Shown: positions 48,940-58,770, numbered from the stretch's first letter. The stretch is DNA of 64,000 bases from Chromatiales bacterium (GCA_028280505.1 JANQLO010000006.1:1-64000), one strand, 5' to 3'. Numbers and translations: made by a program. The notes: a model not told the origin generated them from the sequence alone.

Positions 48940-50349
48940 ATGAAACAGAAGGACATTGCCGCACTGTTGGACGAGCCGGCGTGCTCGCACAATAAAAAAT
49001 CCAAGGCCGGTTGCGCCAAACCCAAGCCCGGGGCGACCGCGGGTGGTTGTGCATTCGATGGTGCGCAGATCGCGCTGCTGCCGATCGCCGACGTCGCGCA
49101 TATCGTTCATGGGTCGATCGCCTGTGCCGGCAGTTCCTGGGACAACCGCGGTACCCGCTCGAGCGGCCCGCGTTTGTTTCGTATCGGTATGACCACCGAT
49201 CTGACCGAGCAGGACGTGATCATGGGGCGTGGCGAAAAGCGCCTGTTCCATTCGATCAAGCAGGCGGTCGAAAATTATCAGCCTGCCGCAGTCTTTGTTT
49301 ATAACACTTGTGTGCCGGTGCTGATTGGCGACGATATCGAGGCGGTGTGCAAGGCGGCTGAGGAGCGCTGGGGTACACGGGTCGTGCCGGTAGACGCCGC
49401 CGGTTTCTATGGCACCAAGAACCTCGGCAACCGGATCGCCGGTGAGGCCATGGTCAAGTATGTGTGCGGTACTCGCGAGCCCGATCCGCTGCCACCGGCG
49501 GCCACCGAAACCGGTTTCAAGATCCATGACGTGACGCTGGTCGGCGAGTACAACATTGCCGGCGAGCTTTGGCATGTGTTGCCCCTGCTCGATGAACTCG
49601 GCCTGCGGGTACTGTGTACCTTGTCCGGCGATGCGCGTTATCGCGAGGTACAGACCATGCATCGTTCGGAAGTGAACATGATGGTTTGCTCCAAGGCGAT
49701 GATCAATGTTGCGCGAAAGTTACAGGAATCCTTCGGCACGCCTTGGTTCGAGGGCAGTTTCTATGGGGTGCGCGACGTATCGCAAGCGCTGCGCGACTTT
49801 GCCCGGCTGATCGACGATGCCGATCTCACCGAACGTACCGAAATCCTGATCGCGCGCGAAGAGGCGCGTATCGACGAACTGTTGGAACCCTGGCGTGAAC
49901 AGCTACGCGGTAAGCGGGTGTTGCTCTATACCGGCGGGGTCAAGTCGTGGTCGGTGATCGCGGCGTTACAGGATTTGGGTATGGAGGTGGTCGCCACCGG
50001 TACCAGGAAGTCGACTGAAGAAGACAAGGCACGTATCCGTGAACTCATGGGTCAGGATGCCGTGATGCTCGAAGAGGGCAACCCCCGCGCACTGATCGAT
50101 CTGGTCCGTGACAAAAATGTCGACGTCTTGATCGCAGGCGGTCGTAACATGTACACCGCGCTGAAGGCGCGTATTCCCTTCCTCGATATCAACCAGGAAC
50201 GCGAGTTCGGTTATGCCGGTTACGAAGGCATGGTCGAGTTGGCACGCCAATTGGTTTTGACCATCGACAGTCCTGTTTGGCCGTCTGTGCGCAAGCCGGC
50301 GCCTTGGCAGCGGCCGGCCGGTGAGTCCGCTTCGGAGGCAAGCGTATGA
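48940..50349 (+). CDS. nifE: Nitrogenase FeMo-co scaffold protein NifE
   Basis: 469 residues, alpha-chain-like part of the NifEN scaffold on which NifB-co matures to FeMo-co. The N-terminus carries NifE cysteines ([34 protein letters not shown]). Cluster cysteines are in [13 protein letters not shown] and [16 protein letters not shown]. Other NifE motifs: [60 protein letters not shown]. An AGGAG lies upstream; it overlaps nifN by 4 bases. Confidence 0.97.
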   Translation: MKQKDIAALLDEPACSHNKKSKAGCAKPKPGATAGGCAFDGAQIALLPIADVAHIVHGSIACAGSSWDNRGTRSSGPRLFRIGMTTDLTEQDVIMGRGEKRLFHSIKQAVENYQPAAVFVYNTCVPVLIGDDIEAVCKAAEERWGTRVVPVDAAGFYGTKNLGNRIAGEAMVKYVCGTREPDPLPPAATETGFKIHDVTLVGEYNIAGELWHVLPLLDELGLRVLCTLSGDARYREVQTMHRSEVNMMVCSKAMINVARKLQESFGTPWFEGSFYGVRDVSQALRDFARLIDDADLTERTEILIAREEARIDELLEPWREQLRGKRVLLYTGGVKSWSVIAALQDLGMEVVATGTRKSTEEDKARIRELMGQDAVMLEEGNPRALIDLVRDKNVDVLIAGGRNMYTALKARIPFLDINQEREFGYAGYEGMVELARQLVLTIDSPVWPSVRKPAPWQRPAGESASEASV

Positions 50350-51770
50350 CCGAGATCATCAAACGTAAGAAGGCCCTGTCGGTCAGCCCGTTGAAGGCGA
50401 GCCAGACGATCGGTGCGGCGTTGGCGTTCCTCGGTTTTCGTCGCGCGATACCCATGTTGCACGGTTCACAGGGTTGTACCGCCTTCGGTAAGGTCTTTTT
50501 CGTGCGCCACTTCCGCGAACCCATTCCACTGCAGACCACGGCGATGGACCAGATCACGACCGTGATGGGTTCCGAAGACAGTGTGGTCGAAGGTCTTAAG
50601 ACCATCTCGGAAAAGAACAAGCCGTCATTGCTCGGTGTCCCGACCACCGGTCTCTCGGAGACTCAGGGCAGTGATGTCAACATGGCGGTTAAAGACTTCC
50701 GTCGCAAGTATCCGCAGTTCGATGCCATCCCGGTGGTTGCGGTATCGACACCGGACTACAGCGGTTGCCTGGAAACCGGCTTTGCCAAGGCGGTCGATGA
50801 GATCATCAAGACGCTGGTGCCTAAGGCAAACGATGCCGGCACCCAACCGGGACGCCGCAAGCGCCAGGTCAATGTGCTGGTCGGTTCTTTCCTCACCCCG
50901 GGAGATTTGGAAGAGTTGAAGGAAATGATCGAGGCCTTCGGTCTGCGGCCGGTGTTGGTGCCCGATCTTTCCGATTCGCTCGACGGTCATTTGGGCGAAC
51001 AGGATTTTTCGCCGTTGACCATCGGCGGCACCGATGTGTCGGAGCTGTTGGCCTTGGGTGACGCGGTTGCGACTTTGGTCGTCGGCGCATCCATGCAAAA
51101 GGCTGCCGACAGCCTCAAGGCCTTGACCGGTGTGCCGGATTATCGCTTTGACCATTTGATGGGATTGGATGCGGTCGATGGCCTGATCGATACCTTGCAC
51201 CGGATCTCGGGCGAGCCGGTACCGGCCAAGCTCGAACGTCAGCGTGCGCAATTGCAGGACGCGATGCTCGATTGCCATTTCATGCTGGGTATGTCGCGCA
51301 TCGCGATCGCTGCCGATCCCGATTTACTAATTGGTTTCAGCCAGATGCTGGCCGGTGTTGGTGCCGAGACGGTCGCCGCGGTTTCGCCGATCGGCACGTC
51401 GACGCTGCAGCTCGTTGAAACCGAAGCGGTGAAAGTCGGTGATCTCGAGGACCTCGAGATGTTGGCGCGCGACAACCGGGCCGAGGTGCTGATCGCCAAC
51501 TCGCACGGTGTCGAAAGCGCCGCTCGCCTGGGTATTCCGCTACTGCGCGCGGGCTTCCCGCAATACGACCTGGTGGGTGGCTACCAAAAAGTGTGGATCG
51601 GCTATCGCGGTACGCGCCAGGTCCTGTTCGATCTGGCCAACATCATGCTTAGTTTGGAGAAGGGCGAAATCCACGCCTACCGCTCTATCTATGCCCAGAA
51701 AACCGACGATTCGGAGATCCTATTCAATGAGTCAGGTGCGACGACTTCAGCTCGTGGGATGCAGCACTGA
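50346..51770 (+). CDS. nifN: Nitrogenase FeMo-co scaffold protein NifN
   Basis: 474 residues, beta-chain-like partner of NifE. It begins [20 protein letters not shown], with the conserved Cys in [18 protein letters not shown], then [36 protein letters not shown] and [20 protein letters not shown]. The C-terminus ([17 protein letters not shown]) overlaps the nifX start by 44 bases. Confidence 0.97.
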   Translation: MTEIIKRKKALSVSPLKASQTIGAALAFLGFRRAIPMLHGSQGCTAFGKVFFVRHFREPIPLQTTAMDQITTVMGSEDSVVEGLKTISEKNKPSLLGVPTTGLSETQGSDVNMAVKDFRRKYPQFDAIPVVAVSTPDYSGCLETGFAKAVDEIIKTLVPKANDAGTQPGRRKRQVNVLVGSFLTPGDLEELKEMIEAFGLRPVLVPDLSDSLDGHLGEQDFSPLTIGGTDVSELLALGDAVATLVVGASMQKAADSLKALTGVPDYRFDHLMGLDAVDGLIDTLHRISGEPVPAKLERQRAQLQDAMLDCHFMLGMSRIAIAADPDLLIGFSQMLAGVGAETVAAVSPIGTSTLQLVETEAVKVGDLEDLEMLARDNRAEVLIANSHGVESAARLGIPLLRAGFPQYDLVGGYQKVWIGYRGTRQVLFDLANIMLSLEKGEIHAYRSIYAQKTDDSEILFNESGATTSARGMQH

Positions 51771-52212
51771 GGATCAGTGGATGAAGGCCTCGATCAAGGT
51801 CGCATTTGCCACCAGCGATATGAAACATGTCGACCAGCATTTCGGTGCCGCGCAATCGTTCGCGATCTATGCGGTCGATATGGATCATGTCTGTATGGTC
51901 GAGGCGAGCGAGTTCGGCCGTCTCGACATGGACGGTAACGAAGACAAGCTCGCGGCCAAGATCGCTGCGCTGGACGGCTGTGTCGCCGTGTACAGTCAGG
52001 CGGTTGGGGCATCGGCGATCAGCCAGCTCAAGGCCAAGGGCGTGCAGCCGGTCAAGGTATCGCCGGGTGCCGAGATCAACGATCTGTTGGAGTCCTTGCA
52101 GGACGAGTTGCGCCAGGGGCCAAGCAGTTGGTTGGCCAAGGCGATCGCAGCGACCATGCCGGTCGATCCCGCCCGTTTCGATGAGATGGAAGCGGAAGGT
52201 TGGGAGGAATAG
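51727..52212 (+). CDS. nifX: NifX, cofactor-precursor carrier
   Basis: I take the ATG at 51727 ([20 protein letters not shown]), which keeps the usual NifX lead-in before the conserved [20 protein letters not shown] and has GGAGAT about 7 bases upstream; it overlaps the nifN end. A shorter start at 51781 is possible. 161 residues: NifX core includes [33 protein letters not shown] and [19 protein letters not shown]. NifX shuttles FeMo-co precursor between NifB and NifEN. Confidence 0.9.
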   Translation: MSQVRRLQLVGCSTEDQWMKASIKVAFATSDMKHVDQHFGAAQSFAIYAVDMDHVCMVEASEFGRLDMDGNEDKLAAKIAALDGCVAVYSQAVGASAISQLKAKGVQPVKVSPGAEINDLLESLQDELRQGPSSWLAKAIAATMPVDPARFDEMEAEGWEE

Positions 52213-52216
52213 GCGG

Positions 52217-52687
52217 ATGCTGGAAGAAACCGCTTTGGTGGTCGAGGCCGACCAGCACTCCCTTTGGGTGGAGTTGCCGTCACGCAGTGCCTGTTCACAA
52301 TGCGGTAGCGGCACTTGCACGACCTCGGTAATCGCCAAGTTGTTTCGTGTGAGTAAGCCGCGCTTTCGGTTGGACAACAGCCTGAACGCATACCCCGGTC
52401 AGCAGGTCGTGGTCGGTATTCCGGATGATCTGGTCGCCAAGGCCTCGTTGTGGGCCTACTTGCTGCCTATGGTCACGCTGTTGGCCGGGGCAGCCGTTGC
52501 CAGCGTCGCGGGTGCGGGCGAGGGTATACAGAGTTTGATGGCACTGGTCGGCCTTGGGGTTGGCCTATTGCTGGTGCGACGGTTCACCACAACAGGTTCC
52601 ATGCAGCGGCGGTTGAGGCCGACGCTGTTGAGATTTGCGCAACCGACGCAGGTCTCGATCGAATTGACGAGTCTCACGAGGAGTTGA
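52217..52687 (+). CDS. RseC/SoxR-reducing-system-type membrane protein
   Basis: 156 residues with a 4-base gap after nifX. N-terminal soluble domain with a cysteine cluster (ACSQCGSGTCTT), a beta section (PGQQVVVGIPDDLVAKASLW), then two membrane helices (AYLLPMVTLLAGAAVASVAG and SLMALVGLGVGLLLVRRF). This is the RseC family, part of the Rsx/Rnf-linked electron systems. In a nif operon it suggests cooperation with an Rnf complex delivering low-potential electrons; no rnf gene is in the window. Confidence 0.8.
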   Translation: MLEETALVVEADQHSLWVELPSRSACSQCGSGTCTTSVIAKLFRVSKPRFRLDNSLNAYPGQQVVVGIPDDLVAKASLWAYLLPMVTLLAGAAVASVAGAGEGIQSLMALVGLGVGLLLVRRFTTTGSMQRRLRPTLLRFAQPTQVSIELTSLTRS

Positions 52688-52689
52688 CG

Positions 52690-53163
52690 ATGAGCGAAGC
52701 AGCTTTGGCAATCAGCAACGATGATCCGGTGCTGGAAACCGATTTCGCCAAGGAGATGGTGCGCCAGATGCGCGCCGTCGATACCTATGGCACCTATGAC
52801 GACTGGCCGGTCGAAAAGATCCTGGAGCCCTTCGTGCTGACCAAGGAAAAGAAGCGCGAGATCCCGGTGGTCGGTGATCCGGACGAGGTCACCATGGCGC
52901 GGGTCAAGGCGTTTTATAACGCGATCTCGGCGTTGATTGAGAAAGAGTGCGGCCTGATGGCGGTACCGATGATCAATCTTACCCATGAAGGATTCGGTCG
53001 CGCGCTCATTACCGTCGGCAAGTTGGTCGTGATGGACAAAACATTGCGTGATGTCCATCGCTTTGGTTTCCCGACGCTGTCGAAGATGAAAGACGAGGCC
53101 GACAAGCTGTTGTCGGTCGCGCTGGAGATCGTCGGCAATCATCCGAAAGTCGCCGGCCTTTAA
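52690..53163 (+). CDS. NifX-associated nitrogen fixation protein (DUF269)
   Basis: 157 residues, starting 2 bases after the RseC-like stop. DUF269 motifs: PVLETDFAKEMVRQMRAVDT, YGTYDDWPVEKILEPFVLTK, GDPDEVTMARVKAFYNAISA, ECGLMAVPMINLTHEGFGRA, VVMDKTLRDVHRFGFPT. The family always follows nifX in such operons, and its exact role in cofactor assembly is not settled. Confidence 0.94.
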   Translation: MSEAALAISNDDPVLETDFAKEMVRQMRAVDTYGTYDDWPVEKILEPFVLTKEKKREIPVVGDPDEVTMARVKAFYNAISALIEKECGLMAVPMINLTHEGFGRALITVGKLVVMDKTLRDVHRFGFPTLSKMKDEADKLLSVALEIVGNHPKVAGL

Positions 53164-53174
53164 GGAGTAACACG

Positions 53175-53399
53175 ATGAGCCCGGAAGAATTGAAATCAAT
53201 GTCGAAGGCGGCCAAGCGCGCCAAGCGCATCGCGACCGAAAAGGCTGGTGAGTTGCACGACCTGGTTGAAGATCGTTTGCCGGCTGCGTTCGAGGAGATC
53301 CCCGCAATCGCCCAGGCGACTTACGATGCTTGCAAGGCATGGGCCGAGGCCGATGCGGCATACAAAGCGGCAGAAGCCGCAGCAACGGCGGAGGCCTGA
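53175..53399 (+). CDS. CCE_0567-family metalloprotein (DUF683)
   Basis: 74 residues forming a helical hairpin: SPEELKSMSKAAKRAKRIAT, ELHDLVEDRLPAAFEEIPAI, AQATYDACKAWAEADAAYKA. It matches the small helical protein known from nif operons after DUF269. Metal binding is described for the family; conserved acidic and histidine residues are present here (LHDLVED). AAGGAG precedes the ATG. Confidence 0.9.
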   Translation: MSPEELKSMSKAAKRAKRIATEKAGELHDLVEDRLPAAFEEIPAIAQATYDACKAWAEADAAYKAAEAAATAEA

Positions 53400-53401
53400 T
53401 C

Positions 53402-53734
53402 ATGAGCATGATTACCGGTGTGACCCGCGGTGGCGAGGAATACATTCCGGCCTTCGTCATGGATATCAATCAGGCCAACTGCATCGGCTGTGGCCGTTGT
53501 TTCAAGGTTTGTCCCCGCGAGGTGTTCGATTTGATCGAACGCGAAGAGGTCGAAGGACTGGAAGCGGACGAATACGATGACGATGACTACGGTGATGACG
53601 ATGACGGTTTCTCGGATGATACCGCGATGGTGATGAGTCTGAAGAACGCGCTCGACTGTATCGGCTGCGGTTCCTGTGCGCGGATCTGTCCGAAGAAGTG
53701 TTTCACGCATGAGCTGCAGACGGCAGCAGGTTGA
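53402..53734 (+). CDS. fdxB: Nif-specific ferredoxin III (FdxB type)
   Basis: 110 residues, starting 2 bases after the DUF683 stop. Two [4Fe-4S] motifs CIGCGRCFKVCPREVF and CIGCGSCARICPKKCF flank an acidic spacer (about residues 55-73, with DEYDDDDYGDDDDGF). FdxB-type ferredoxins serve NifEN/NifB cofactor maturation or nitrogenase. The acid loop is typical. Confidence 0.93.
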   Translation: MSMITGVTRGGEEYIPAFVMDINQANCIGCGRCFKVCPREVFDLIEREEVEGLEADEYDDDDYGDDDDGFSDDTAMVMSLKNALDCIGCGSCARICPKKCFTHELQTAAG

Positions 53735-53746
53735 GGGGGTCAAATC

Positions 53747-54073
53747 ATGCCGAAACCTGAAAAGCACGTCTTTGTCTGTGTGCAGAATCGGCCGCCGGAT
53801 CATCCGCGTCCGTCTTGCGGTCGGAAGAATTGCGCCGAAGTAGCCGAAGAGTTTTTCCGGTATCTGCAGGACAAGCAATTGTTCGACAAGATCCAGGTGA
53901 CGACCACCGGTTGTCTTGGGCCTTGCAGCGAGGGCCCATCGGTACTGGTGTACCCCGAAGGTGTGATGTACGGCGGCGTCAGCAAGGAAGATGTCAGCAC
54001 GATCTTCGAGGAGCATCTGATGCAGGACAAGCCGGTTGAAAAACTGATTATGCCGAAGGAATTCTGGGGTTGA
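53747..54073 (+). CDS. Thioredoxin-like [2Fe-2S] ferredoxin
   Basis: 108 residues. MPKPEKHVFVCVQNRPPDHP, then SCGRKNCAEVAEEFFRYLQD and TTTGCLGPCSEGPSVLVYPE give the four cysteines of the Shethna/thioredoxin-like 2Fe-2S family (C near the N-terminus, C-x-x-x-x-C, then C-x-x-x-C). Such proteins occur in the nif regions of Azotobacter-type bacteria. A dimer with one cluster per subunit is expected. Confidence 0.9.
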   Translation: MPKPEKHVFVCVQNRPPDHPRPSCGRKNCAEVAEEFFRYLQDKQLFDKIQVTTTGCLGPCSEGPSVLVYPEGVMYGGVSKEDVSTIFEEHLMQDKPVEKLIMPKEFWG

Positions 54074-54082
54074 GCCCCGCTT

Positions 54083-54610
54083 GTGGTTACCGGTATGCAT
54101 TCGGCTAACGGCGTTGTCAGTACCTTACACAACGAGATTGCATTTGGTTTCGGGCTGCCGTCAGAGGTCGAGCGTCTACTTCAGCTTGCCGCGTCGCGCG
54201 TAACCCGTGATGCCGAGTCGCTGGATGCGTTGAATCAGGCTCGGGCTTTGGCACCGGATCAGATCGAAGTGTTGGTCGCGCTGTACAAATTCCATTGTTA
54301 TCGCGGCGATATCAATCTGGCGGAACGGTATGCGGAGCAAACCCTGTTCGAGTCGGCCCGACAGGGCGGGTTTGATTCGAAATGGGAATGTCTCGATGCC
54401 GGTTCGACGAACTGGGGTGAACCGCGGGGTCCGGCGCGAACCTACCTCTACAGTTTAAAGGCCATGGCGTTCATCTATCTGCGGCAATGTCGGCTCGAAG
54501 AGGCTGAACTCGTGCTGTCAGCGTTACGCCGCTTGGACCCGAATGATCGCGTGGGTGGCGGTGTGGTTATCGAATTGGCGCAAGCGCTACGGGAATCCGA
54601 AGATGTCTGA
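54083..54610 (+). CDS. TPR-like protein of the nifENX operon (unknown function)
   Basis: 175 residues if it starts at the GTG 54083; ATG 54095 would give 171. Helical pairs recall TPRs (LDALNQARALAPDQIEVLVA, LYKFHCYRGDINLAERYAEQ, SLKAMAFIYLRQCRLEEAEL, VLSALRRLDPNDRVG). A small loop CLDAGSTNWGEPRGPART lies between. Conserved nif-region TPR proteins are known but I cannot assign a name. It overlaps the next gene by 8 bases. Confidence 0.65.
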   Translation: MVTGMHSANGVVSTLHNEIAFGFGLPSEVERLLQLAASRVTRDAESLDALNQARALAPDQIEVLVALYKFHCYRGDINLAERYAEQTLFESARQGGFDSKWECLDAGSTNWGEPRGPARTYLYSLKAMAFIYLRQCRLEEAELVLSALRRLDPNDRVGGGVVIELAQALRESEDV

Positions 54611-54977
54611 TGCGGTGACGCGGCGCTACCTTGCCGTCCGCGGTTTGTTGGATGCGGTCATGCAGCAATTACATGAGACTTTGCAAAACGAAGGCTTCGA
54701 TCCGAAGGCGTTCGCGCTGAGTCCGCCCGAGGAAGCACTCTATCGTCTCGAAAAAGACCCGTCGAATGGTGAATACAGCTTGGTCGGGGACTGGATCGGA
54801 GAGCACGGTAACAAGCTCGGCAGCCTGCTGTTCCATGCCGACGGCAGCTTTTTTGTAGAGCATGACGTTGTCCAGCCACACCCAAGCAAACGACGCTGGT
54901 TTGTCGAGGCGGTTAATGCCTGGGGCAAGGGTGGCAACATCAAGGCCGAGTCACGCCTGCTGCCCATGCCGGAATAG
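54603..54977 (+). CDS. Small nif-region protein (124 aa, unknown)
   Basis: Begins ATG at 54603 inside the previous gene's end. Composition: a helix (RGLLDAVMQQLHETLQNEGF), then beta strands (ALYRLEKDPSNGEYSLVGDW, LGSLLFHADGSFFVEHDVVQ, PHPSKRRWFVEAVNAWGKGG). Such a beta-rich small protein with a W-containing end occurs in nif clusters, but I know no function. Confidence 0.65.
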   Translation: MSDAVTRRYLAVRGLLDAVMQQLHETLQNEGFDPKAFALSPPEEALYRLEKDPSNGEYSLVGDWIGEHGNKLGSLLFHADGSFFVEHDVVQPHPSKRRWFVEAVNAWGKGGNIKAESRLLPMPE

Positions 54978-54982
54978 CCTCG

Positions 54983-55396
54983 ATGGAATACCGCGTGATT
55001 TTTTATCACAAGCAGGCCACCAGTGCGCGCACGCGCTTTTTACGTTTCGCCAATAACAGCGTCTGCGCATTCGATGCCTTGCCGAAGTTGGCGAGAGTGA
55101 TCGATGATCTTCCCGAAACAACGCCCCTACATCAGAATAAAGTACTCTCAGCAGCCGCACAGGAGATCGGCCTGAGGCCCGAAGAGCTGGTTGCTGAAAA
55201 CGAATTTCAGCAGTTGGTCGAGGTGCCCGGGCAACAGATCCGCATTATTCTCGCCGCGATAAAAACCACCGATCCACCCTTTGAGCTGGCTGAACGCATC
55301 GATGCAAACTTCATTGATTTAACTCAAGCACGCGCGTTACCGCCGGTTGAGCTGCAGTTGTTGCGAACAGCGTACGAAGTGGTTCTGGGCGGCTAA
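54983..55396 (+). CDS. Small nif-region protein (137 aa, unknown)
   Basis: This product starts 5 bases after the preceding stop. Sequence features: MEYRVIFYHKQATSARTRFL with a basic strand, LPKLARVIDDLPETTPLHQN, GLRPEELVAENEFQQLVEVP, QQIRIILAAIKTTDPPFELA, and the end LTQARALPPVELQLLRTAYE. Mixed alpha/beta, no metal motifs. It is the last gene of the nifENX operon. Confidence 0.65.
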   Translation: MEYRVIFYHKQATSARTRFLRFANNSVCAFDALPKLARVIDDLPETTPLHQNKVLSAAAQEIGLRPEELVAENEFQQLVEVPGQQIRIILAAIKTTDPPFELAERIDANFIDLTQARALPPVELQLLRTAYEVVLGG

Positions 55397-55661
55397 AATC
55401 CGACTGGATGCGAATCTTGTATAGCAGGAACACCAGCGAGTAACCGCAAAGAAGTGGTGACGTAATCCAACAGCGTTTGGAAATCGCCCGAGTTGGAGTG
55501 CACCAACTTTTTGGTTGTCGAGATGTGGTATCTCCAAACGAAGATACTATGGGTCTGCAAGGATCCAAAACGTGTTGAGCTCCGGCAGCGCTGAGATGCC
55601 GTTGTAGATCGCCCGATTGAGTGAGTCTAGAGAATACTTGTGTATGTGTTGGTAGATCGAT
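55397..55661. other. Intergenic region after the nifENX operon
   Basis: No credible gene. A minus-strand frame lacking a start gives HSNSGDFQTLLDYVTTSLRL before a stop near 55394, which reads like the end of a lost protein but is unidentified. No strong terminator is visible. Confidence 0.35.
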
Positions 55662-58283
55662 TCAGCCCGGAATCCACTTGGCAAGGGTTTCGTACAATCT
55701 GCTGCATTCCACAGGTTTTGCAACGAAGTCGTCCATGCCTGCAGACCGGCAGCGTCGGCGGTCTTCGTCGAACGCGTTTGCGGTCATCGCGATGATTGGC
55801 ACCGTATTGCCGGTTTGACGAATCAAACGGGTTGCCTCGGTGCCGTCTAGAATGGGCATCTGTACATCCATTAATACGACATCGTATTCTCCGGCAGCGA
55901 TTTTGGTAACGGCTTCTCTACCGTCGGTTGCCGTATCGACCATGAGTCCCGCCAGTTTGAGTTGCTCTTGTGCGACGGCTTGGTTGACGAGATTGTCTTC
56001 CACCAAGAGCACATGGCTGCCTTGGCGTAGGGTCGTGTCAGTTGTTTGTACTGATTCGATCGAGTTCGATTTGTCATATCGAAAGACTGTGGTAAACCAG
56101 AAGGTGCTGCCTCGATCGGGTTCGCTTTCGACGCCGACATCTCCTCCCATTAGCCTCGCCAGTTGTTTGTTTATGGCCAAGCCGAGTCCCGAGCCACCGT
56201 ACTTTCGGGTTGTCGATGCATCGGCCTGTTCGAAATTTTTAAACAGGCGTTTTTGAGTTTGTTGATCGATGCCAATCCCACGGTCAGTAACAGAGAAACG
56301 GACTACTCCGTGGTCGGGACGGTTTTCCGCCAGTTCGGCATTGAGTCGGATCTCGCCAGTGTCGGAGAACTTGATGGCGTTATCGGCGTAGTTGATCAGC
56401 AACTGCATGAGGCGTAGACGATCGCCGAGCAGTGGTTTTTTGACCAATGCCGGATCAAGCTCTGCGATGAGTGACAATCCTTTGGTATCGGCGCGTGCTG
56501 ACATTGTGGCTATGACGCTATCCAGAATTTCGGACAGATTGACAGGCAGTTCCTCGACTTCCATTTGTTCAGCTTCGATTTTGGAAAGGTCGAGAATGTT
56601 GTTAATGACGCTCAGTAAGTGATGCGCGGACTCGTCGATGTACTTGAGTTTTTCAACCTGTCTGGACTCAGTGATTTCGTCTCGTAGAAGTTCGGACAGC
56701 CCAACAATTGCATTAAGAGGCGTGCGGATTTCATGGCTCATGTTTGCCAGAAAGGCGCTTTTGGCAACATTGGCGGTTTCGGCAGCTTGTTTTGCTTCCT
56801 GAAGGTCTCGAGTGCGCTTATAGACGAGGTCCTCAAGATGGTTTCGATAGCGATCGAGTTCCTTTTCTGCGAGCTTTAGCTTCGTGATGTCTTGCATCGT
56901 ACCGATTAAGCGCCGTTTACTACCGTCAGATCCTGGATCGACAGTCGCCAGCTGCCGAATCCAGCGTGTCCTCTCTTCGATGACGATACGATGCTCGATG
57001 TCCAGAGGCATCCCGTTGTCGAGTTCAGCCCATGCAGACAGCACGGTCTTTTTGTCATCCTGATGAATACGTTCGGCAAGCTTTTCCAGCGTTACTGTCT
57101 CATCATAAGAAAACCCGAACATGTCGAGCAGTTGTTGGGAGCATGTGAGGGTGGTGTCATCGCTTTCGAGCGCCCAACTACCTGTCTTGGTAACGGATTG
57201 TGCGTGGCGAAGATTGCGTTCACTGAGCGATAACGCGAGTTGGTTGGTACGATCCGACCTTAGCTTGAGTAGAAGCAGCAACGTCAGGACGAGACCGCCG
57301 ATCAAGGCCAGCCAGGATGTATGACTGACGTGTTTCTCCCAAAAGCTAGGTGCCGGTGTGAATTCCAATGACCAAACACGATCAGGCGCTTTAATCGCTA
57401 TATGGGAAAGTTCACGGGGATCGACGGGTATCTCGATTTCTGTATTTTTCCCGCGAGAACGTGACGGCTTAAAATAGAGCATACGACGCTGTATTGGTAT
57501 GGATTCGTCATAGAGGGCGATATCGAGTCCCGAAATCCTGGTGTACAAAAGGGCGGATTCGACGAGTCGTTTTATATCGAAGATCGCACCGATGAAGCCG
57601 ATTAGTTTTGCGTCATCCGAGTTGGCGGGAGTATGTTGGTCGAATATCGGATGGAGAACCAGTACCGTTGCGCGCTTCTCTTCCAATTGCAGAATATGCA
57701 GAGCGGCACTCATCGTTAATTTTCCCGACTTTTTAGCTTTGGTCAGCGCGAGTTTGATCGTTGGATCGGAAAGGACATCAAAGCCACGAAGCTGAGGGTC
57801 GCTGTCGACCGTTACCATGAAATCAATTGGGAAGTATTCTGATCGCTTGTTGGCTGGCATTAGTCCGCCATGGGGATCTTCCTCCATTATCTGAAAGTTC
57901 GAAAATCCGATGGCACGGTTGGTGGCTTCGAATGTGCTGCGTTGACCGTCAGTTACCAGGGGCATCCAGAGATAGGCAAGCGAGGCAGATTGGGTTTCGA
58001 TTTGGTGTTGGACGTATGCGTGAAACTCTTCGCGAGTAACCTTTTCCGAGGCGCGATACAAACCAGCCACATGTTCAAGACTCTCCCATGTGGTTTGGAG
58101 CGTGCGTTCGATAGCTAATGCATGACTTTGACTAGCGTGGTGGAATTCTTTGAGAAGACTGTGTCGCTCCTGAGATGCGATCAAAGAGAATACGGCGAAG
58201 GTTACAAATATGCTGATTACCCCGACAGCCCATATCGTCTTATCGCTGAGGAGAGGCCGTCGTGTGATGGATTCGTTCGCCAT
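55662..58283 (-). CDS. Hybrid sensor histidine kinase: CHASE, PAS, HisKA, HATPase, receiver
   Basis: I take ATG 58283 (MANESITRRPLLSDKTIWAV); ATG 58310 is an alternative. 873 residues. A first membrane helix (VGVISIFVTFAVFSLIASQ) precedes a periplasmic CHASE domain (SHALAIERTLQTTWESLEHV, AYLWMPLVTDGQRSTFEATN), then a second helix (LALIGGLVLTLLLLLKL). PAS follows (TKTGSWALESDDTTLTCSQQ), then HisKA with the phospho-His in FLANMSHEIRTPLNAIVGLS, the ATPase N-box (NYADNAIKFSDTGEI) and G-boxes (DRGIGIDQ, GGSGLGLAI), and a receiver with Asp in VLMDVQMPILDG. No output domain. It follows nifZ after 158 bases. The ligand and partner are unknown. Confidence 0.93.
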   Translation of the reverse strand: MANESITRRPLLSDKTIWAVGVISIFVTFAVFSLIASQERHSLLKEFHHASQSHALAIERTLQTTWESLEHVAGLYRASEKVTREEFHAYVQHQIETQSASLAYLWMPLVTDGQRSTFEATNRAIGFSNFQIMEEDPHGGLMPANKRSEYFPIDFMVTVDSDPQLRGFDVLSDPTIKLALTKAKKSGKLTMSAALHILQLEEKRATVLVLHPIFDQHTPANSDDAKLIGFIGAIFDIKRLVESALLYTRISGLDIALYDESIPIQRRMLYFKPSRSRGKNTEIEIPVDPRELSHIAIKAPDRVWSLEFTPAPSFWEKHVSHTSWLALIGGLVLTLLLLLKLRSDRTNQLALSLSERNLRHAQSVTKTGSWALESDDTTLTCSQQLLDMFGFSYDETVTLEKLAERIHQDDKKTVLSAWAELDNGMPLDIEHRIVIEERTRWIRQLATVDPGSDGSKRRLIGTMQDITKLKLAEKELDRYRNHLEDLVYKRTRDLQEAKQAAETANVAKSAFLANMSHEIRTPLNAIVGLSELLRDEITESRQVEKLKYIDESAHHLLSVINNILDLSKIEAEQMEVEELPVNLSEILDSVIATMSARADTKGLSLIAELDPALVKKPLLGDRLRLMQLLINYADNAIKFSDTGEIRLNAELAENRPDHGVVRFSVTDRGIGIDQQTQKRLFKNFEQADASTTRKYGGSGLGLAINKQLARLMGGDVGVESEPDRGSTFWFTTVFRYDKSNSIESVQTTDTTLRQGSHVLLVEDNLVNQAVAQEQLKLAGLMVDTATDGREAVTKIAAGEYDVVLMDVQMPILDGTEATRLIRQTGNTVPIIAMTANAFDEDRRRCRSAGMDDFVAKPVECSRLYETLAKWIPG

Positions 58284-58468
58284 ATGTTCTCTATGAGGCA
58301 TCCATGCCACCAGTCCGATGGCTTAAATAGCATCTGGGTAGACATACCTTATCGGCAGCTATGTGGGAATCTTGCTGGATTCACCCACTTTGCCGGCTGA
58401 TGGAACGTCGTCGAGAACTTGTCCGCTAACGTGGGTAGGCGAATATATAGGGCTGCACTTGCTTATGG

Positions 58469-58723
58469 TCAGTTTTTCGCAGTTTGCAGCTCCTCGGGCC
58501 AGCATCCGGTTGGCGGGCCTAAATTGAGCTCTTCGTCTTCGAATCGCACTAGATAGACCTTGCGGTGTGGTGCTTCTTCGAGATGTCCGGTTTCAATGAT
58601 GACCCCGCGTGTACCGGCCTTGGCGAGCAGGGCGTCCATCGGTACTTCCGGGATGCCGCCATCGTTATAGATGTGGCTGGCGGCGAAAACGACGTCACCG
58701 GGTGAGAGATGTTCGAGATCCAT
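58469..58723 (-). CDS. nifZ: NifZ-domain protein
   Basis: 84 residues matching NifZ: LEHLSPGDVVFAASHIYNDG, GIPEVPMDALLAKAGTRGVI, IETGHLEEAPHRKVYLVRFE, then NLGPPTGCWPEEL. NifZ helps assemble the second P-cluster of NifDK. It is short compared with NifZ of Azotobacter (about 150), holding just the core domain. AAAGGAGAAAGCCC is a clean ribosome site. Divergent from iscA. Confidence 0.9.
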   Translation of the reverse strand: MDLEHLSPGDVVFAASHIYNDGGIPEVPMDALLAKAGTRGVIIETGHLEEAPHRKVYLVRFEDEELNLGPPTGCWPEELQTAKN

Positions 58724-58770
58724 GGGCTTTCTCCTTTGTCGTGTTGTTCACTATGCATCAGGTGGTGATT

